The notes under the pieces were generated by a model. It was not told the origin of the DNA. It did not search any database and saw only the letters and a list, made by a program, of their open reading frames with translations. Shown one piece after another: positions 25,243-34,933 of a stretch of 64,000 nucleotides of DNA. Origin of the DNA: Thermococcus gammatolerans EJ3 (GTDB lineage: Archaea; Methanobacteriota_B; Thermococci; Thermococcales; Thermococcaceae); contig NC_012804.1 of NCBI RefSeq assembly GCF_000022365.1, forward strand, positions 1,426,001 through 1,490,000, read 5' to 3'. Position 1 is the stretch's first letter; each line of letters opens with the position of its first letter. The position numbers and the translations under genes were made by a program.

Positions 25243-26154
25243 TCACACCATAAAGCTTATGGTTATCGTTCCCGGGTACCTCTTGACCTCGATTCCGCGG
25301 TTGGTAAAGGCTATGCCTATCTCAAGCGGCCTGTTGGGATTGGCCCTTCTCACGACCCTAATCCCGATTTCGTCACCGAGGTGATCCTTGTTAAGCCTCG
25401 CAACGTAGGAGTAGAGGAGCCTTATGAAGTTGCGGTAGTCGTGCATGTCGCTGAGGAACTCCCTCTGCTCAGGGTTGAGGCGGGGCATGACGTATCTATG
25501 GAAGAACCAGTCAAATGTTCCGGCAGTCTCAGAGGAGTATACAAAGAGAAGCTTGTAGAAGTCTATGTTCTTGTTGCCGAAGACCGAATCCATGTAAGGG
25601 ATGGCCTTGCCCAAAAGCCTGCTTGCCTCGGTGAAGTTCAGGTTGACCAGCCTAACGAAGACGTCACTCCCCTTCATTTCAAGATGAATGAACCTGTTGT
25701 TGCCGAAGTCCATGTAAACATGGCTGTAGAACATTACAAAGTTCCTCGGTCTCGTGCTCATCTGCTGGAGGATGCGTCTCATTACATCCCTCAACCGGGC
25801 CAACCGGGCCGGATCGCCGATGAGAACAGCCTCTATTCCTCCCACCCGCTCCCTCAGCACAACGTCTCTGTCAAGTCTGAACTCAACCTCTCGCCTCCAG
25901 CCGGGCATGTTGTAGCGGTTGAGGATCCTGAACTCAAGGAGGGACACCATAACACTCTTCTCGAGGTTTCCAAACCTCTTTTTGAAGACAACCACAGGAT
26001 GATAGCGGGAGCCGGGATTGAGATACGAGACGGGTATCTCGGTCACCTTTACAAAAGCATTAAGGGCTTCTCTAATCTTCCTCTCGTCAGCCTGTGAAAA
26101 CCTGCCGACGAGATCTCTGATCAGCAACTCAAAGCGCTCCCTTGTCACGGCCAT
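25243..26154 (-). CDS. Conserved-looking protein of unknown function
   Basis: 303 residues; I recognise no family. Mixed alpha/beta, no signal peptide or membrane segment, with a central NFVMFYSHVYMDFGNNRFIHLEM strand pair and a beta-rich end (IGIAFTNRGIEVKRYPGTITI). ATG 26154 is chosen because GGTGAGAGT lies directly upstream and a TATA box (TTTATAAT, about 26186-26193) predicts a start near 26163; the longer reading to 26178 does not fit. It leads into the CPBP protease gene. Confidence 0.7.
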   Translation of the reverse strand: MAVTRERFELLIRDLVGRFSQADERKIREALNAFVKVTEIPVSYLNPGSRYHPVVVFKKRFGNLEKSVMVSLLEFRILNRYNMPGWRREVEFRLDRDVVLRERVGGIEAVLIGDPARLARLRDVMRRILQQMSTRPRNFVMFYSHVYMDFGNNRFIHLEMKGSDVFVRLVNLNFTEASRLLGKAIPYMDSVFGNKNIDFYKLLFVYSSETAGTFDWFFHRYVMPRLNPEQREFLSDMHDYRNFIRLLYSYVARLNKDHLGDEIGIRVVRRANPNRPLEIGIAFTNRGIEVKRYPGTITISFMV

Positions 26155-26234
26155 ACTCTCACCAGAATAGTACTCCAACGACTGAAATTATAAACCTCTC
26201 GGCGAAACCGTAAGAAAAAGCAGGAGAGAAAAGC

Positions 26235-27173
26235 TCACTGCCCCGTCTTCTCGTCATCCTCAGGTGAGGTTGCTTCTTCCGCTTTGGTCTCCTCAACGAT
26301 CTCTTCGGTGGGCTCTGCCTTATTTTCGGTCTCTTCTTTGACTTCACCGGTCTCATCGCTCTCGGTCTTCTCCTCTTGGACGGTCTCAGCGGGCCCGGCC
26401 TCTTCAGTCTCCTCCTGCTCCTCAACCTTCTCTTCAACGTTTTCCTCGGCGGCTTCCTCCGGAGGCTTGAGAAGCTCCTCGACGTTCGGCTTAAAGGTTA
26501 CATCTTCGTAACCGATGAACTTCAGGTCGCTCTCAAGGAGTATCTCGCCGAGGACGAGAGTGTTTTTATCAATCTCCTCAAGGACGGGTGTGAAGTTTAT
26601 CGTGACATCCTTCTCGCCGACCTCGATGACCACTTTATTGGTGTCAATCCTCGGCAGGCGGAGCTCTATCATGGCTTTGACTTTTTCTATTGGATCCTCG
26701 ACCTTCTCAACGATCTCGACCTCGTAGATCAGGTGTTTGCCAGCGTACGGGTGGTTGAAATCAACCCTGACACGGCCTCCGCTAACGGTCAAAACCCTTC
26801 CCTTGATCTTCCTTCCACCTTCACTCTCAATCTCAATAGGCATTCCCGGGAAGGGAATTATGCCCTGTCTTCTAAACTGGCCCAGCGTAAAGACCTTTAT
26901 AAGCTTTGGATCACGCTTTCCAAAGCCCTTCTCGGGCGGAACAATAATTTCATACTTCTTGCCGACCTCAAGACCTTCAAGCTGCTCATCAAGGCCCTTT
27001 ATGACGTGACCCGCCCCAACGGCTATCGGGACGGGGCCGTAAACACCGCTCTCCTTGTAAATGCCGGCCTGCTTGGCTATTTCCTCGTCGGTAGTATCAA
27101 AAATTTCACCCGTTTCCTTAATCCTTCCGGTGTAGCGGAGCCTTATGACATCTCCCTTCTCAACCTTGACCAT
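26235..27173 (-). CDS. FKBP-type peptidyl-prolyl cis-trans isomerase with acidic tail
   Basis: 312 residues. FKBP core at about 1-95 (IRLRYTGRI, GETFDTT-like GEIFDTTDEE, GAGHVIKGLDEQLEGLEVG) containing an IF/SlyD-type insert with NHPYAGKHLIYEVEIV near 140-160. A second alpha/beta region spans 160-235. The final 75 or so residues are a very acidic Glu/Thr/Lys tail. It catalyses proline isomerisation and probably acts as a cytosolic chaperone. The acidic tail makes it longer than the usual archaeal long FKBP. Confidence 0.93.
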   Translation of the reverse strand: MVKVEKGDVIRLRYTGRIKETGEIFDTTDEEIAKQAGIYKESGVYGPVPIAVGAGHVIKGLDEQLEGLEVGKKYEIIVPPEKGFGKRDPKLIKVFTLGQFRRQGIIPFPGMPIEIESEGGRKIKGRVLTVSGGRVRVDFNHPYAGKHLIYEVEIVEKVEDPIEKVKAMIELRLPRIDTNKVVIEVGEKDVTINFTPVLEEIDKNTLVLGEILLESDLKFIGYEDVTFKPNVEELLKPPEEAAEENVEEKVEEQEETEEAGPAETVQEEKTESDETGEVKEETENKAEPTEEIVEETKAEEATSPEDDEKTGQ

Positions 27174-27283
27174 GACTGCTACCTCCTTTCCCAGCTCTAC
27201 TGGGTGTTGGGGGGTCGCTTTTTAAGCTTTCCCGCAACGATAAGCTAATAAAAAGGCCCTCCCAAAAGGCCCCGGTGGTGGGA

Positions 27284-28714
27284 ATGGCGATTAGGATATA
27301 CAACACCCTCACGAGGCAGAAGGAGGAGTTCAAGCCCCTTCACGAAGGCGAGGTTAGAATGTACGTCTGCGGCCCGACGGTTTATGATTACCCGCACCTC
27401 GGCCACGCGAGAACTTACATCGCCTTCGACGTCATAAGGCGCTACCTTGAGCACAAGGGATACACGGTTCTCATGGTGATGAACTTCACGGACATAGACG
27501 ATAAAATCATCAAACGCGCCAACGAGACCGGGGAAGACCCGAAAGAACTGGCGGAGAAATTCCTGAGGATTTTCCTTGAGGATATGAAGGCCCTGAAGGT
27601 CAAGCCGGCCGATATATACCCGCGCGTCACCGAGCACATGCAGGATATCATCAGCTTCATCAAGAAGCTCCAGGAAAAGGGCTACGCCTACGAAGGTAGC
27701 GACGGCGTTTACTTCGAGGTCAGGAAGTTCAAGGACTACGGAAAGCTGAGCAAGATAAAGCTCGAGGACCTCGTGAAGGGCGCGCGCGTCGAGCCCGGTG
27801 AGGGGAAGAGGAACCCCGAGGACTTCGCCCTCTGGAAAAAAGCCAAACCGGGCGAGCCCAAGTGGGAAAGCCCCTGGGGAGAGGGAAGGCCTGGCTGGCA
27901 CATAGAGTGCTCCACGATGAGCAGTAAGTACCTCGGCGAGAGCTTCGACATCCACGGCGGAGGAAACGACCTCATCTTCCCGCACCACGAGAACGAGATA
28001 GCCCAGAGCGAGGCCTGCTTCGGCCACGAGTGGGTCCACTACTGGATGCACACCGGCTTCCTGATGGTGAACGGCGAGAAGATGAGCAAAAGTTTGGGCA
28101 ACTTCGTAACCGTTAGAGAACTCCTCAAGCGCTACAATCCCGAGGTAATCAGGCTCTTCGTCCTCCAGAGGCACTACCGCTCACCCCTCGACTACAGCGA
28201 GGAGGGCATTGAGCACGCCAAGAACAATCTTGAGAGGCTCTACAACACGCTTGAGAACATCCGCGTTGCGATGAGCAAGGCGGAGATTTCCTTCCGCTGG
28301 GACGAGCCCGAGTTCAGGGCATACGAGGCCATAAGGGACGCCAGGAAGAAGTTCTACGAGGCTATGGACGACGACTTCAACACGGCCGAGGCTTTAAAGG
28401 CGGTCTTCGAGGTCAGCAACGCAATAAATCGCTACCTCACCGAGGTCGAGAAGCCGAAGGAGAGCATTCTAAGGAAGGCCTGGGAGTTCTTCAAGGACGT
28501 CGGTGAGGTCTTCGGCCTGTTCGAGGACTACTTTAAGGAGCAGAAGGCCGAAAACGATGAGGAACTCATAAACCTGCTCGTTGAAGTCCGCGCCCAGCTC
28601 AGAAAGGAGAAGAAGTTTGATTTAGCCGACAAAATCAGGGAGGAGCTGAGAAAGCTCGGAATTCAGCTGGAGGACACACCGCAGGGAACGGTCTGGAAGA
28701 GGATTAAGGTTTGA
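27284..28714 (+). CDS. cysS: Cysteinyl-tRNA synthetase
   Basis: 476 residues, class I synthetase. HIGH motif is PHLGHARTY near residue 34, the zinc ligands include CGPTVYD, GWHIECS and [15 protein letters not shown], and the KMSKS loop is [11 protein letters not shown]. The C-terminal helical anticodon-binding region is complete. ATG 27284 follows GGTGGTG; a GTG at 27275 overlaps that site. Divergent from the FKBP gene. Confidence 0.97.
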   Translation: MAIRIYNTLTRQKEEFKPLHEGEVRMYVCGPTVYDYPHLGHARTYIAFDVIRRYLEHKGYTVLMVMNFTDIDDKIIKRANETGEDPKELAEKFLRIFLEDMKALKVKPADIYPRVTEHMQDIISFIKKLQEKGYAYEGSDGVYFEVRKFKDYGKLSKIKLEDLVKGARVEPGEGKRNPEDFALWKKAKPGEPKWESPWGEGRPGWHIECSTMSSKYLGESFDIHGGGNDLIFPHHENEIAQSEACFGHEWVHYWMHTGFLMVNGEKMSKSLGNFVTVRELLKRYNPEVIRLFVLQRHYRSPLDYSEEGIEHAKNNLERLYNTLENIRVAMSKAEISFRWDEPEFRAYEAIRDARKKFYEAMDDDFNTAEALKAVFEVSNAINRYLTEVEKPKESILRKAWEFFKDVGEVFGLFEDYFKEQKAENDEELINLLVEVRAQLRKEKKFDLADKIREELRKLGIQLEDTPQGTVWKRIKV

Positions 28715-28809
28715 TCAGTTCTGAGTCTGTCCCCTCTGAGTTTTTCTCTTCTCTTTAACCACGTTTAATTTCTAAGCGCAGAACAAATTAGGAATAAAAA
28801 CAAAGCGCG

Positions 28810-30234
28810 CTACGGCACCTGGAAGATCCTTATGGTGTTTGTACCGACGGTCTTGCCCACCGGAGCGCCTTTGGTGAGCAGCACCGTATCCTCCTCTTTG
28901 GCCAGGCCAAGGCCTTTTATGACCTGAAGGATCTCCGCCTCGTCGTCGCTCTCGACCACGAAGGGATAAACCCCATAGCTTAGCATCAAACTGTTGGCGA
29001 CCTTCTCGTCCCGGGTGAAGGCAAGAATCCATTGCTTGGGCCGGAAGCGCGAGATAAGCCTTGCCGTGTAGCCGCTCCTCGTGGGCGTTAGTATATAGCG
29101 CGCGTCTATGACCTGGAGGGCCTCGATTATGCTCCGCGTTATTGCGTCCTTTATCGTGCCCTTCTTCGGTATCTTCTCCTTCCACTCCAGCATCCTCACG
29201 TTGCCAAAGCTCTCCCTATAACCCTCCGTTGCTCTGGCGATCCTCGCCATCATTCTCACGGCATCAACTGGATACTTGCCCACCGCGGTTTCCTCCGAAA
29301 GCATCACCGCGTCGGCACCGTCCAGGATGGCGTTTGCAACATCGGTAACCTCAGCACGGGTCGGCAGTTTTTCGGTTGTCATGCTCTCCAGCATCTGAGT
29401 TGCCACTATGGCGGGCTTCCCAGCCATGACGGCCTTTTCTATGAGCTTCTTCTGGAGTATAGGAAGTTTCTCTATTGGCATCTCAACACCAAGGTCCCCT
29501 CTGGCTATCATCACTCCATCTGCGGCGCTGAGGATCTCGTCGAAGTTCCTAACGGCATCGGGCCGCTCTATCTTGGCCACGACGAAAAGCCGGGCGTTAT
29601 GTTCCTTGATGAAACGCCTGACTTTGAGGACGTCGTAAGCCGAACCGACAAAGCTTATGCCCACGATGTCAACGTCGTTCTCAATCATGAACTCGAGTAT
29701 CTCAAAGTCCCTCTCGGTTACCGCCTCCAGCGGGATTCTGGCGTTTGGAACGTTTATGCCCTTGTGAGAGTACAGGGTCCCACCAACGATAACCTTGCAA
29801 ACGACTTCTTTCTCAGTGACCTTGACAACCTTCAGGACAATGAAACCATCGCTGAGGTAAATGGTATCCCCAGGGGAAACAAGCTTCGGAAAGTCTTTGA
29901 ACTCCACCGGAATTATGCCCTCCATTCCCTCAACGTCCTCAGTGGTCAGTGTTACAGTCTGGTTCCGCCTGAGCTCAATTTTGCCACCCAAAAGTTTGCC
30001 GACGCGGATCTTAACGCCTGGAAGATCCCCGAGTAGGGCAACTCTTCGGCCGAGCTTCTTGGAAGCCTCTCGAATTCGTTTTATGGCCTTCTTATGTTCT
30101 TCGAAAGTCCCGTGAGAAAAGTTCAGCCTCGCAACGCTCATTCCCGCCTTGATTAGGCTTTCTATGGTTCTTCTGTCGTTTGAAGCAGGCCCTATCGTTG
30201 CTATTATCTTTGTCTTGTGGGATGGCAGTCGCAT
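28810..30234 (-). CDS. pyk: Pyruvate kinase
   Basis: 474 residues. Converts phosphoenolpyruvate and ADP to pyruvate and ATP. Signatures: KIIATIGPAS, ARLNFSHG, catalytic Lys region VAKIERPDA, MIARGDLGVEMP, ATQMLESM, DGADAVMLSEETAVGKYPV, and the C-terminal domain TPTRSGYTARLISRFRP. GGTGAT precedes ATG 30234; TATA-like ACATTAAAG at about 30272-30281. I see no Thermococcales glycolytic motif (TATCAC-N5-GTGATA) in the promoter. Confidence 0.97.
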   Translation of the reverse strand: MRLPSHKTKIIATIGPASNDRRTIESLIKAGMSVARLNFSHGTFEEHKKAIKRIREASKKLGRRVALLGDLPGVKIRVGKLLGGKIELRRNQTVTLTTEDVEGMEGIIPVEFKDFPKLVSPGDTIYLSDGFIVLKVVKVTEKEVVCKVIVGGTLYSHKGINVPNARIPLEAVTERDFEILEFMIENDVDIVGISFVGSAYDVLKVRRFIKEHNARLFVVAKIERPDAVRNFDEILSAADGVMIARGDLGVEMPIEKLPILQKKLIEKAVMAGKPAIVATQMLESMTTEKLPTRAEVTDVANAILDGADAVMLSEETAVGKYPVDAVRMMARIARATEGYRESFGNVRMLEWKEKIPKKGTIKDAITRSIIEALQVIDARYILTPTRSGYTARLISRFRPKQWILAFTRDEKVANSLMLSYGVYPFVVESDDEAEILQVIKGLGLAKEEDTVLLTKGAPVGKTVGTNTIRIFQVP

Positions 30235-30299
30235 GGTTTCATCACCGATGAAAGATCTCTGGAAGGGAAGGTACTTTAATGTATCGTCTTGTCAGAAAT

Positions 30300-31742
30300 A
30301 CAACTTTAGAGAGTAATTAGCTTCGTCTGATGTCTCTCAAAGTGATGCTTGACATAATTATTTCAGTGTATGAGGACAAAAAGATTTACTTTGAAATGGA
30401 TTAAATCAACTTTTATTTAATGTAATTTTTATAATATGTAGATTAGAACTAATTTTTCAACTAAAGATATAACAAATAACAAAATATAAAAGCTTAATTT
30501 TTTTAGAGAATTAACTATTGATAAGAGTGAAATACTTAATATCTAAATTTGGAATTTTAAAATGATGAGTTAGATATGTCAAAATTATGTTTATATCCAG
30601 CGTAGTGCATTCAAAGATATGATCCAAAAGAGCAATGTACCCGCTAAGTTTTATTTAGAGTCAAAACAGCACGTTCTAAAGGTTGGTGATAACTTATGTG
30701 GGTTAGCACTAGAACTCTCCAAAAATAGGTACAAGGGAGTTAGAGAGCGAGTAGCAAGTCAAAGGGAGGAACATCCACACAAACGATGCAATACAAGCAT
30801 CCAAATGATAAACAGGGCCAGCGCTTCCCTGTGGCCAGATTCTCCAGTTTTGTAAAGACTACGCTTTCTTTAATTTAATTGCACTTTGCACACAAAACCG
30901 CACAAATACAAGAGAAAGTCCTCTAATAGTAGCATACTTAAAGCTGTGTTGTTCATACCCAGGAAAACATATTATGGGATAAGGGGTAATGATCTAATCA
31001 ATAACCGACCAATGTATGTTCATATCTGTACGGGGACTTTAGATATAAGGTACATTATATCCAAAACTAGTGATCAAGTCCGAGCATTAGAATGGAGTGA
31101 AAACACCCTCAATGTACCGGCTACAAGTTTGTGTGGATGCTCTCAGCAGGATAGAGACCAATGCAGGCAACTTAAAATAGGGGAGGTACGCCTACTTCAA
31201 GACCTACAAGCTTAGGAATAAGCCTAGACTTATACTGGAGTCAACTTAAATTACTGCGGTTCAGCAGGATTTTCAAAGTTTAGGGTTTTTACTTATGAAA
31301 GCCGGCTTCTGTTTTCCAAAATTTGGCTACAATTAAAGGTGGTAAAAACTCGTGGTGAGAGTGTGACCTTAGTAGGATCGAGCGTTTCTGCTGCTAAAAG
31401 TTAGGACTGCACTTACATCTGGGTGATGGTTCCGCATTGATGTAATTTTTCTAAATACTCTTATTTGCAGTTAAAAATTTGGATTTTTTAATATTTAAAG
31501 AAGTGATTTTATAAAAAACCAACATTTTATAATTTAAACTGCTTTGTTGTGGATATTTAATATTTTATTAACAAGGTCATAAAAATAGAAGTTTAAAGTC
31601 ATTATAAAAATTTTTTAATAGGAAATAATAAGAGTTATTCATAATAAACGTAACAACTCACCCAAAAATTTGAGAGATAAATTTGGCTGCAGCCCAAACC
31701 CACAAAAAGATCTTAAAAGAGAGAAAACAGCAAACCAAGAGC
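30300..31742. other. AT-rich island without intact genes
   Basis: About 1.4 kb between pyk and purB, visibly far richer in A and T than the rest of the window, with A/T homopolymer runs at 30400-30600 and 31440-31740. The middle third is less AT-rich and holds decayed tnpB sequence. No ribosome-binding-site-led gene, tRNA or CRISPR repeat is seen. Base composition and the tnpB remnant suggest imported DNA in decay. Confidence 0.75.
30619..31217 (+). pseudogene. Decayed IS200/IS605-type TnpB (OrfB) remnant
   Basis: Reading 30619-30855 has KFYLESKQHVLK then LSKNRYKGVRERVA and REEHPHKR, which track the TnpB helix region FYRKxEKxLxxLQRxLSRKxxxSKNRxKxRxRVAxxHExIxNxRxDFLHKLS. About 430 bp further on, CGCSQQDRD followed, after one frame change, by NAGNLK (31154-31171) matches the zinc-finger/catalytic CxxC-DRDxNAxxNLK end. 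The distance fits an intact TnpB. The N-terminal half is missing and at least two frameshifts or stops interrupt it. The homology is by eye. Confidence 0.5.
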
Positions 31743-33098
31743 TTATAAACCTTCTTTCTGCATTTGGGTCCTTACTAAGGCTATTACTTTATCAACTATC
31801 TGCGGGGCAACTCCAATGTAGTTCTCAGGCTTTAGTGAGGTTAAATCCTCCCCGCTCAAGTACCTCCGGACTTCTTCATTCTTCTCTACAACCTCAAGGA
31901 AATCCCTGCCCTCCTCAAAGGCCTTCATAGCCAGTTGTCTGACAAGCTCATGGGCCTCCTGCCTCCCCATGCCCCTCTCCGTGAGCTTCAGCATCAGCGG
32001 TTCGGCCATTATGAGGTTCTTCGTTAGGTAGAGGTTGCGCTCGATGTTCTCTGGGAAGAACTCCAGCCCCCTAAGAACGCGGAGTGTGACGCGGAGCATC
32101 TCATCAAGGAGAACAAAGCTCTCCGGCAGGATTACACGCTCAACTGAGGAGTTAGTGAGATCCCTCTCGTGCCACAGCGGGTTGTTGAGCAATGCGGGAA
32201 TAACGTTTGAGTAGATAACTCTCGCCAGTCCGCAGACCTTCTCAGTCCTTATAGGATTTCTCTTGTGGGGCATCGTTGACGAACCTACCTGCTTCTTTCC
32301 GAAGGGCTCGCTGACCTCGAGGATTTCCGTTCTCTGGAGGTTTCTAATTTCGAGGCCAATCTTGTCAAGTGTTGAGGCAACCAATGCCAGAAACATCATG
32401 AGCTCCACGTAGAGGTCCCTCGGAACGAGCTGGTTGGTTATCAGCGCGGGCTTGAGACCGAGGTCTTCCATGACCAGTTTCTCAATCTCAAGGGCCCTCT
32501 CCCCGAACGAGGCAGCAGTCCCCACTGCCCCGCGCATCTTGCCAACTAAAATGCGCTTCTTGAGTTCTTCAAGCCTCTCAAGGTGCCTCTGAACCTCGTC
32601 GAGCCACAGGGCAAACTTCATGCCATAGGTTGTCGGAACCGCGTGCTGGCCGTGTGTTCTGCCGATGCAGACTGTGTACTTGTGTTCCTCCGCCAGCTTT
32701 AGCAGGACGTCGCGGAGCTCCTTGAGATAACGCTCTATCAGCTCAAGGCTCTCCTTTATGAGGAGTGCGTTCGCGGTGTCAATTATGTCGTTGGAGGTCG
32801 CGCCGAGGTGGACGTACTTCCCGTGCTCACCGCAGACCTCGCTCAATGCCTTTACAACGGCCATTATGTCGTGGTGTATCTCGGCCTCTATCTCCTTGAC
32901 GCGCTCGGGCTTTACCCACTTTGTATTGGCCCTTTCAGAAATCACGCGAGCACTCTCCTCAGGGATGTTGCCGAGTTTCGCGTGGGCCCTTGCTAGGGCA
33001 GCCTCAACGTCAAGAAGTTTTTGGAGCTTGTTCTCCTCGTCCCAGATTTTTCTCATTTCCTCGCTCCCGTAGCGATAATCAATTGGATGAACTGCCAT
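31743..33098 (-). CDS. purB: Adenylosuccinate lyase
   Basis: 451 residues of the fumarase/aspartase superfamily. It cleaves SAICAR and adenylosuccinate in purine synthesis. Signature loop GSSTMPHKRNPIRTEK, His region GRTHGQHAVPTTYG, and HLGATSNDIIDT are present. ATG 33098 follows GGTGATTAGG; the reading from 33110 starts inside that site. Divergent from alba; TATA-like TTTTAACATA near 33128-33138. Confidence 0.97.
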   Translation of the reverse strand: MAVHPIDYRYGSEEMRKIWDEENKLQKLLDVEAALARAHAKLGNIPEESARVISERANTKWVKPERVKEIEAEIHHDIMAVVKALSEVCGEHGKYVHLGATSNDIIDTANALLIKESLELIERYLKELRDVLLKLAEEHKYTVCIGRTHGQHAVPTTYGMKFALWLDEVQRHLERLEELKKRILVGKMRGAVGTAASFGERALEIEKLVMEDLGLKPALITNQLVPRDLYVELMMFLALVASTLDKIGLEIRNLQRTEILEVSEPFGKKQVGSSTMPHKRNPIRTEKVCGLARVIYSNVIPALLNNPLWHERDLTNSSVERVILPESFVLLDEMLRVTLRVLRGLEFFPENIERNLYLTKNLIMAEPLMLKLTERGMGRQEAHELVRQLAMKAFEEGRDFLEVVEKNEEVRRYLSGEDLTSLKPENYIGVAPQIVDKVIALVRTQMQKEGL

Positions 33099-33235
33099 CC
33101 TAATCACCATTTCAATGATTATTCAGTATGTTAAAACGTTTTCTTTTGGCATTATAGTGTCAACGATATTCACGATAATGGACAATTTTGAGATTGACTC
33201 GACCATTGGGGAGACCGGAATGAGGAGAACCGAAA

Positions 33236-33245
33236 AGTATTTAAC
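33236..33245 (+). promoter_or_regulatory. TATA box of alba
   Basis: AGTATTTAAC, predicting a start near 33267, 25 bases ahead of ATG 33293. Confidence 0.55.
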
Positions 33246-33292
33246 CCTATGCCCGCGATAGGCTAACGACAAAACTTCCGGAGGTGCCAGAA

Positions 33293-33568
33293 ATGGCTGA
33301 GGAGCACGTCGTCTACATCGGAAAGAAGCCGGTTATGAACTACGTCCTGGCCGTTATAACCCAGTTCAACGAGGGTGCCAAGGAGGTCACCGTCAAGGCT
33401 CGTGGTAGGGCTATCAGCAGGGCCGTTGACGTCGCCGAGATCGTCAGGAACAGGTTCCTCCCAGAGGTCAGGGTCAAGGAGATCAAGATCGGCACCGAGG
33501 AACTTCCGACTGCCGACGGCAGGACCGCCAACACCTCGACCATCGAGATCGTTCTCGAGAAGCCGTGA
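33293..33568 (+). CDS. albA: DNA/RNA-binding protein Alba
   Basis: 91-residue chromatin protein that coats DNA and RNA as dimers. The family core is clear: [41 protein letters not shown] with the RNA/DNA-contact Lys/Arg residues, and a C-terminal [11 protein letters not shown] strand. GGAGGTG lies just upstream of ATG 33293; a GTG at 33284 is inside that site. Strong codon bias as expected for an abundant protein. Confidence 0.97.
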   Translation: MAEEHVVYIGKKPVMNYVLAVITQFNEGAKEVTVKARGRAISRAVDVAEIVRNRFLPEVRVKEIKIGTEELPTADGRTANTSTIEIVLEKP

Positions 33569-33580
33569 ATTGATTAAATC

Positions 33581-33597
33581 CCTTTCCTTTTACTCTC
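33581..33597 (+). terminator. Pyrimidine-rich tract after alba
   Basis: CCTTTCCTTTTACTCTC twelve bases past the stop, a typical Thermococcales T-rich terminator position. Confidence 0.4.
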
Positions 33598-33673
33598 ACC
33601 CTTAGCTCCAAACTCTTTTGAAGTCGTGGAAAGGTTTAATACCCCGCCCCCCAAGTTATTAAGGGGGAATCGT

Positions 33674-34366
33674 GTGGGCGAGGGGAAGATCATAGAGATT
33701 AACGATGAAACCGCAAAGCTTCTGGCCCAGATTATAACGAACGAGAAGGCCCTGGCGATTCTTCATGCCGTTGAGGAGGAGCCTAAATCCCTGACTCAAA
33801 TCGCTGAGGAACTGGGATTTCCCCTTTCCACGGTGAGTTATCATATAGATAGAATGCTGAGGGTTGGCCTTGTGGAAGTGGCCGGAAAGAAGTACGGCAA
33901 GAAACTTCAGGAGGTCAAACTCTACAGGGCCTCTAACAAGCCAATCCTGATCGTGCCGAGAAGAGAGGCTCCGAAGGTCACGAAGAAGTTGTCCGCCTTC
34001 GAGAAACTGCACGTGATAAGCCTCAGCATTGCCTCGATAGTCTCGCTCCTCGTTTACAAGGTTCTCGAGAGGTTTGCGAGACCCGGGGTCGTTAGAACTG
34101 TTTTTGTGAACAATACTTCAACTTCTGCTCTGGAGGTCGTTAGATCGAACTCCACAACGTCCACTGCCGAGAAGTTCATTCCTGGTTCGGTTTCTAGTGT
34201 TACCTCAAATACAACGAATAACACAACGATCCTCCCCACCACAGCCCCCGTGAAAAATGTCACGCACAACGCACAAGGGGACACTCTGGTCTTGCTTGGG
34301 ACTGTTCTAACGTTTGCGGTGGTCTTTGCCGTGACGTACCTTCTCCTGAGGAGGAAACGTTTTTAA
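33674..34366 (+). CDS. Membrane-anchored winged-helix (ArsR-like) regulator
   Basis: 230 residues from GTG 33674. N-terminal wHTH (about 10-85: NEKALAILHAVEEEPKSLTQIAEELGFPLSTVSYHIDRMLRVGLVE), then a first membrane helix (LHVISLSIASIVSLLVYKVL), a Ser/Thr/Asn-rich segment with many NxT/NxS sequons, and a second helix (LVLLGTVLTFAVVFAVTYLLL) before a basic end. So a DNA-binding domain is inside the cell and a probably glycosylated loop lies outside. The TATA box GGTTTAATACC (33633-33643) rules out the GTG at 33626. Targets unknown. Confidence 0.8.
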   Translation: MGEGKIIEINDETAKLLAQIITNEKALAILHAVEEEPKSLTQIAEELGFPLSTVSYHIDRMLRVGLVEVAGKKYGKKLQEVKLYRASNKPILIVPRREAPKVTKKLSAFEKLHVISLSIASIVSLLVYKVLERFARPGVVRTVFVNNTSTSALEVVRSNSTTSTAEKFIPGSVSSVTSNTTNNTTILPTTAPVKNVTHNAQGDTLVLLGTVLTFAVVFAVTYLLLRRKRF

Positions 34367-34402
34367 GAGTGTGGCCCAACTCCCTCCGAAGGGGTGATAG
34401 AG

Positions 34403-34933
34403 TTGGCAGGGATCAGCGTAGGTCAGATCGTCAAGAGAAAGGCCATCATTGTAAAGCCTGACGACACCGTACACAAAGTCGCCAAGATCCTCGCCCGAAA
34501 CAGGGTGGGGAGCGCGGTGGTCGTGGAGAACGATGAGATAGTTGGGGTGGTCACGGATCGTGACATCCTGGATAAGGTTGTCGCAAAGGGAAAGGATCCA
34601 AAGAAGGTCAAGGTCAGGGACATAATGACTCAGAACCCGGTAACGATTGAGGATGACTACAGCATCTCGGACGCGATAGACAGAATGATGGAGAAGGGCA
34701 TCAGAAGACTCCTAGTTACAAGACTTGGAAGGCCAATAGGCTTTGTAACCGCCGCTGACCTGTTGGCGGCCCTCAACAGTATGAACAGCGAGGAAGAGGA
34801 AGAAACCATCGAGGAGACTGATGTTTACGGCATCTGCGAGCTCTGCGGTCAGTACGGGCCCCTTTACAGGGTGTACATTGAAGGGGAGGAAAAATGGGTC
34901 TGCGAGGCCTGTAAGGACAGCCTAAACCTTTAG
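34403..34933 (+). CDS. CBS-domain protein with C-terminal zinc ribbon
   Basis: 176 residues. Two CBS motifs form one Bateman module (IVKPDDTVHKVAKILARNRVGSAVVV and DIMTQNPVTIEDDYSISDAIDRMM), which in other proteins binds adenine nucleotides. The last 35 residues carry two CxxC pairs (CELC, CEAC), a zinc-ribbon-like element. TTG 34403 with GGGGTGAT upstream is the best start. It follows the membrane wHTH gene by 36 bases, probably in the same transcript. The regulated target is unknown. Confidence 0.82.
   Translation: MAGISVGQIVKRKAIIVKPDDTVHKVAKILARNRVGSAVVVENDEIVGVVTDRDILDKVVAKGKDPKKVKVRDIMTQNPVTIEDDYSISDAIDRMMEKGIRRLLVTRLGRPIGFVTAADLLAALNSMNSEEEEETIEETDVYGICELCGQYGPLYRVYIEGEEKWVCEACKDSLNL

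Noticed and set aside
26376-27248. 290-codon plus-strand open frame
   Set aside because: Opposite-strand shadow of the FKBP gene.
27245-28174. 309-codon minus-strand open frame
   Set aside because: Shadow of cysteinyl-tRNA synthetase.
30886-31215. 109-residue reading as an intact gene
   Set aside because: No ribosome-binding site, and TnpB-like end motifs appear in it only with a frameshift, so it is treated as part of a pseudogene.
30300-31742. AT-rich region as a replication origin
   Set aside because: No cdc6/orc1 gene or ORB-type repeats nearby; a decayed mobile element explains it better.
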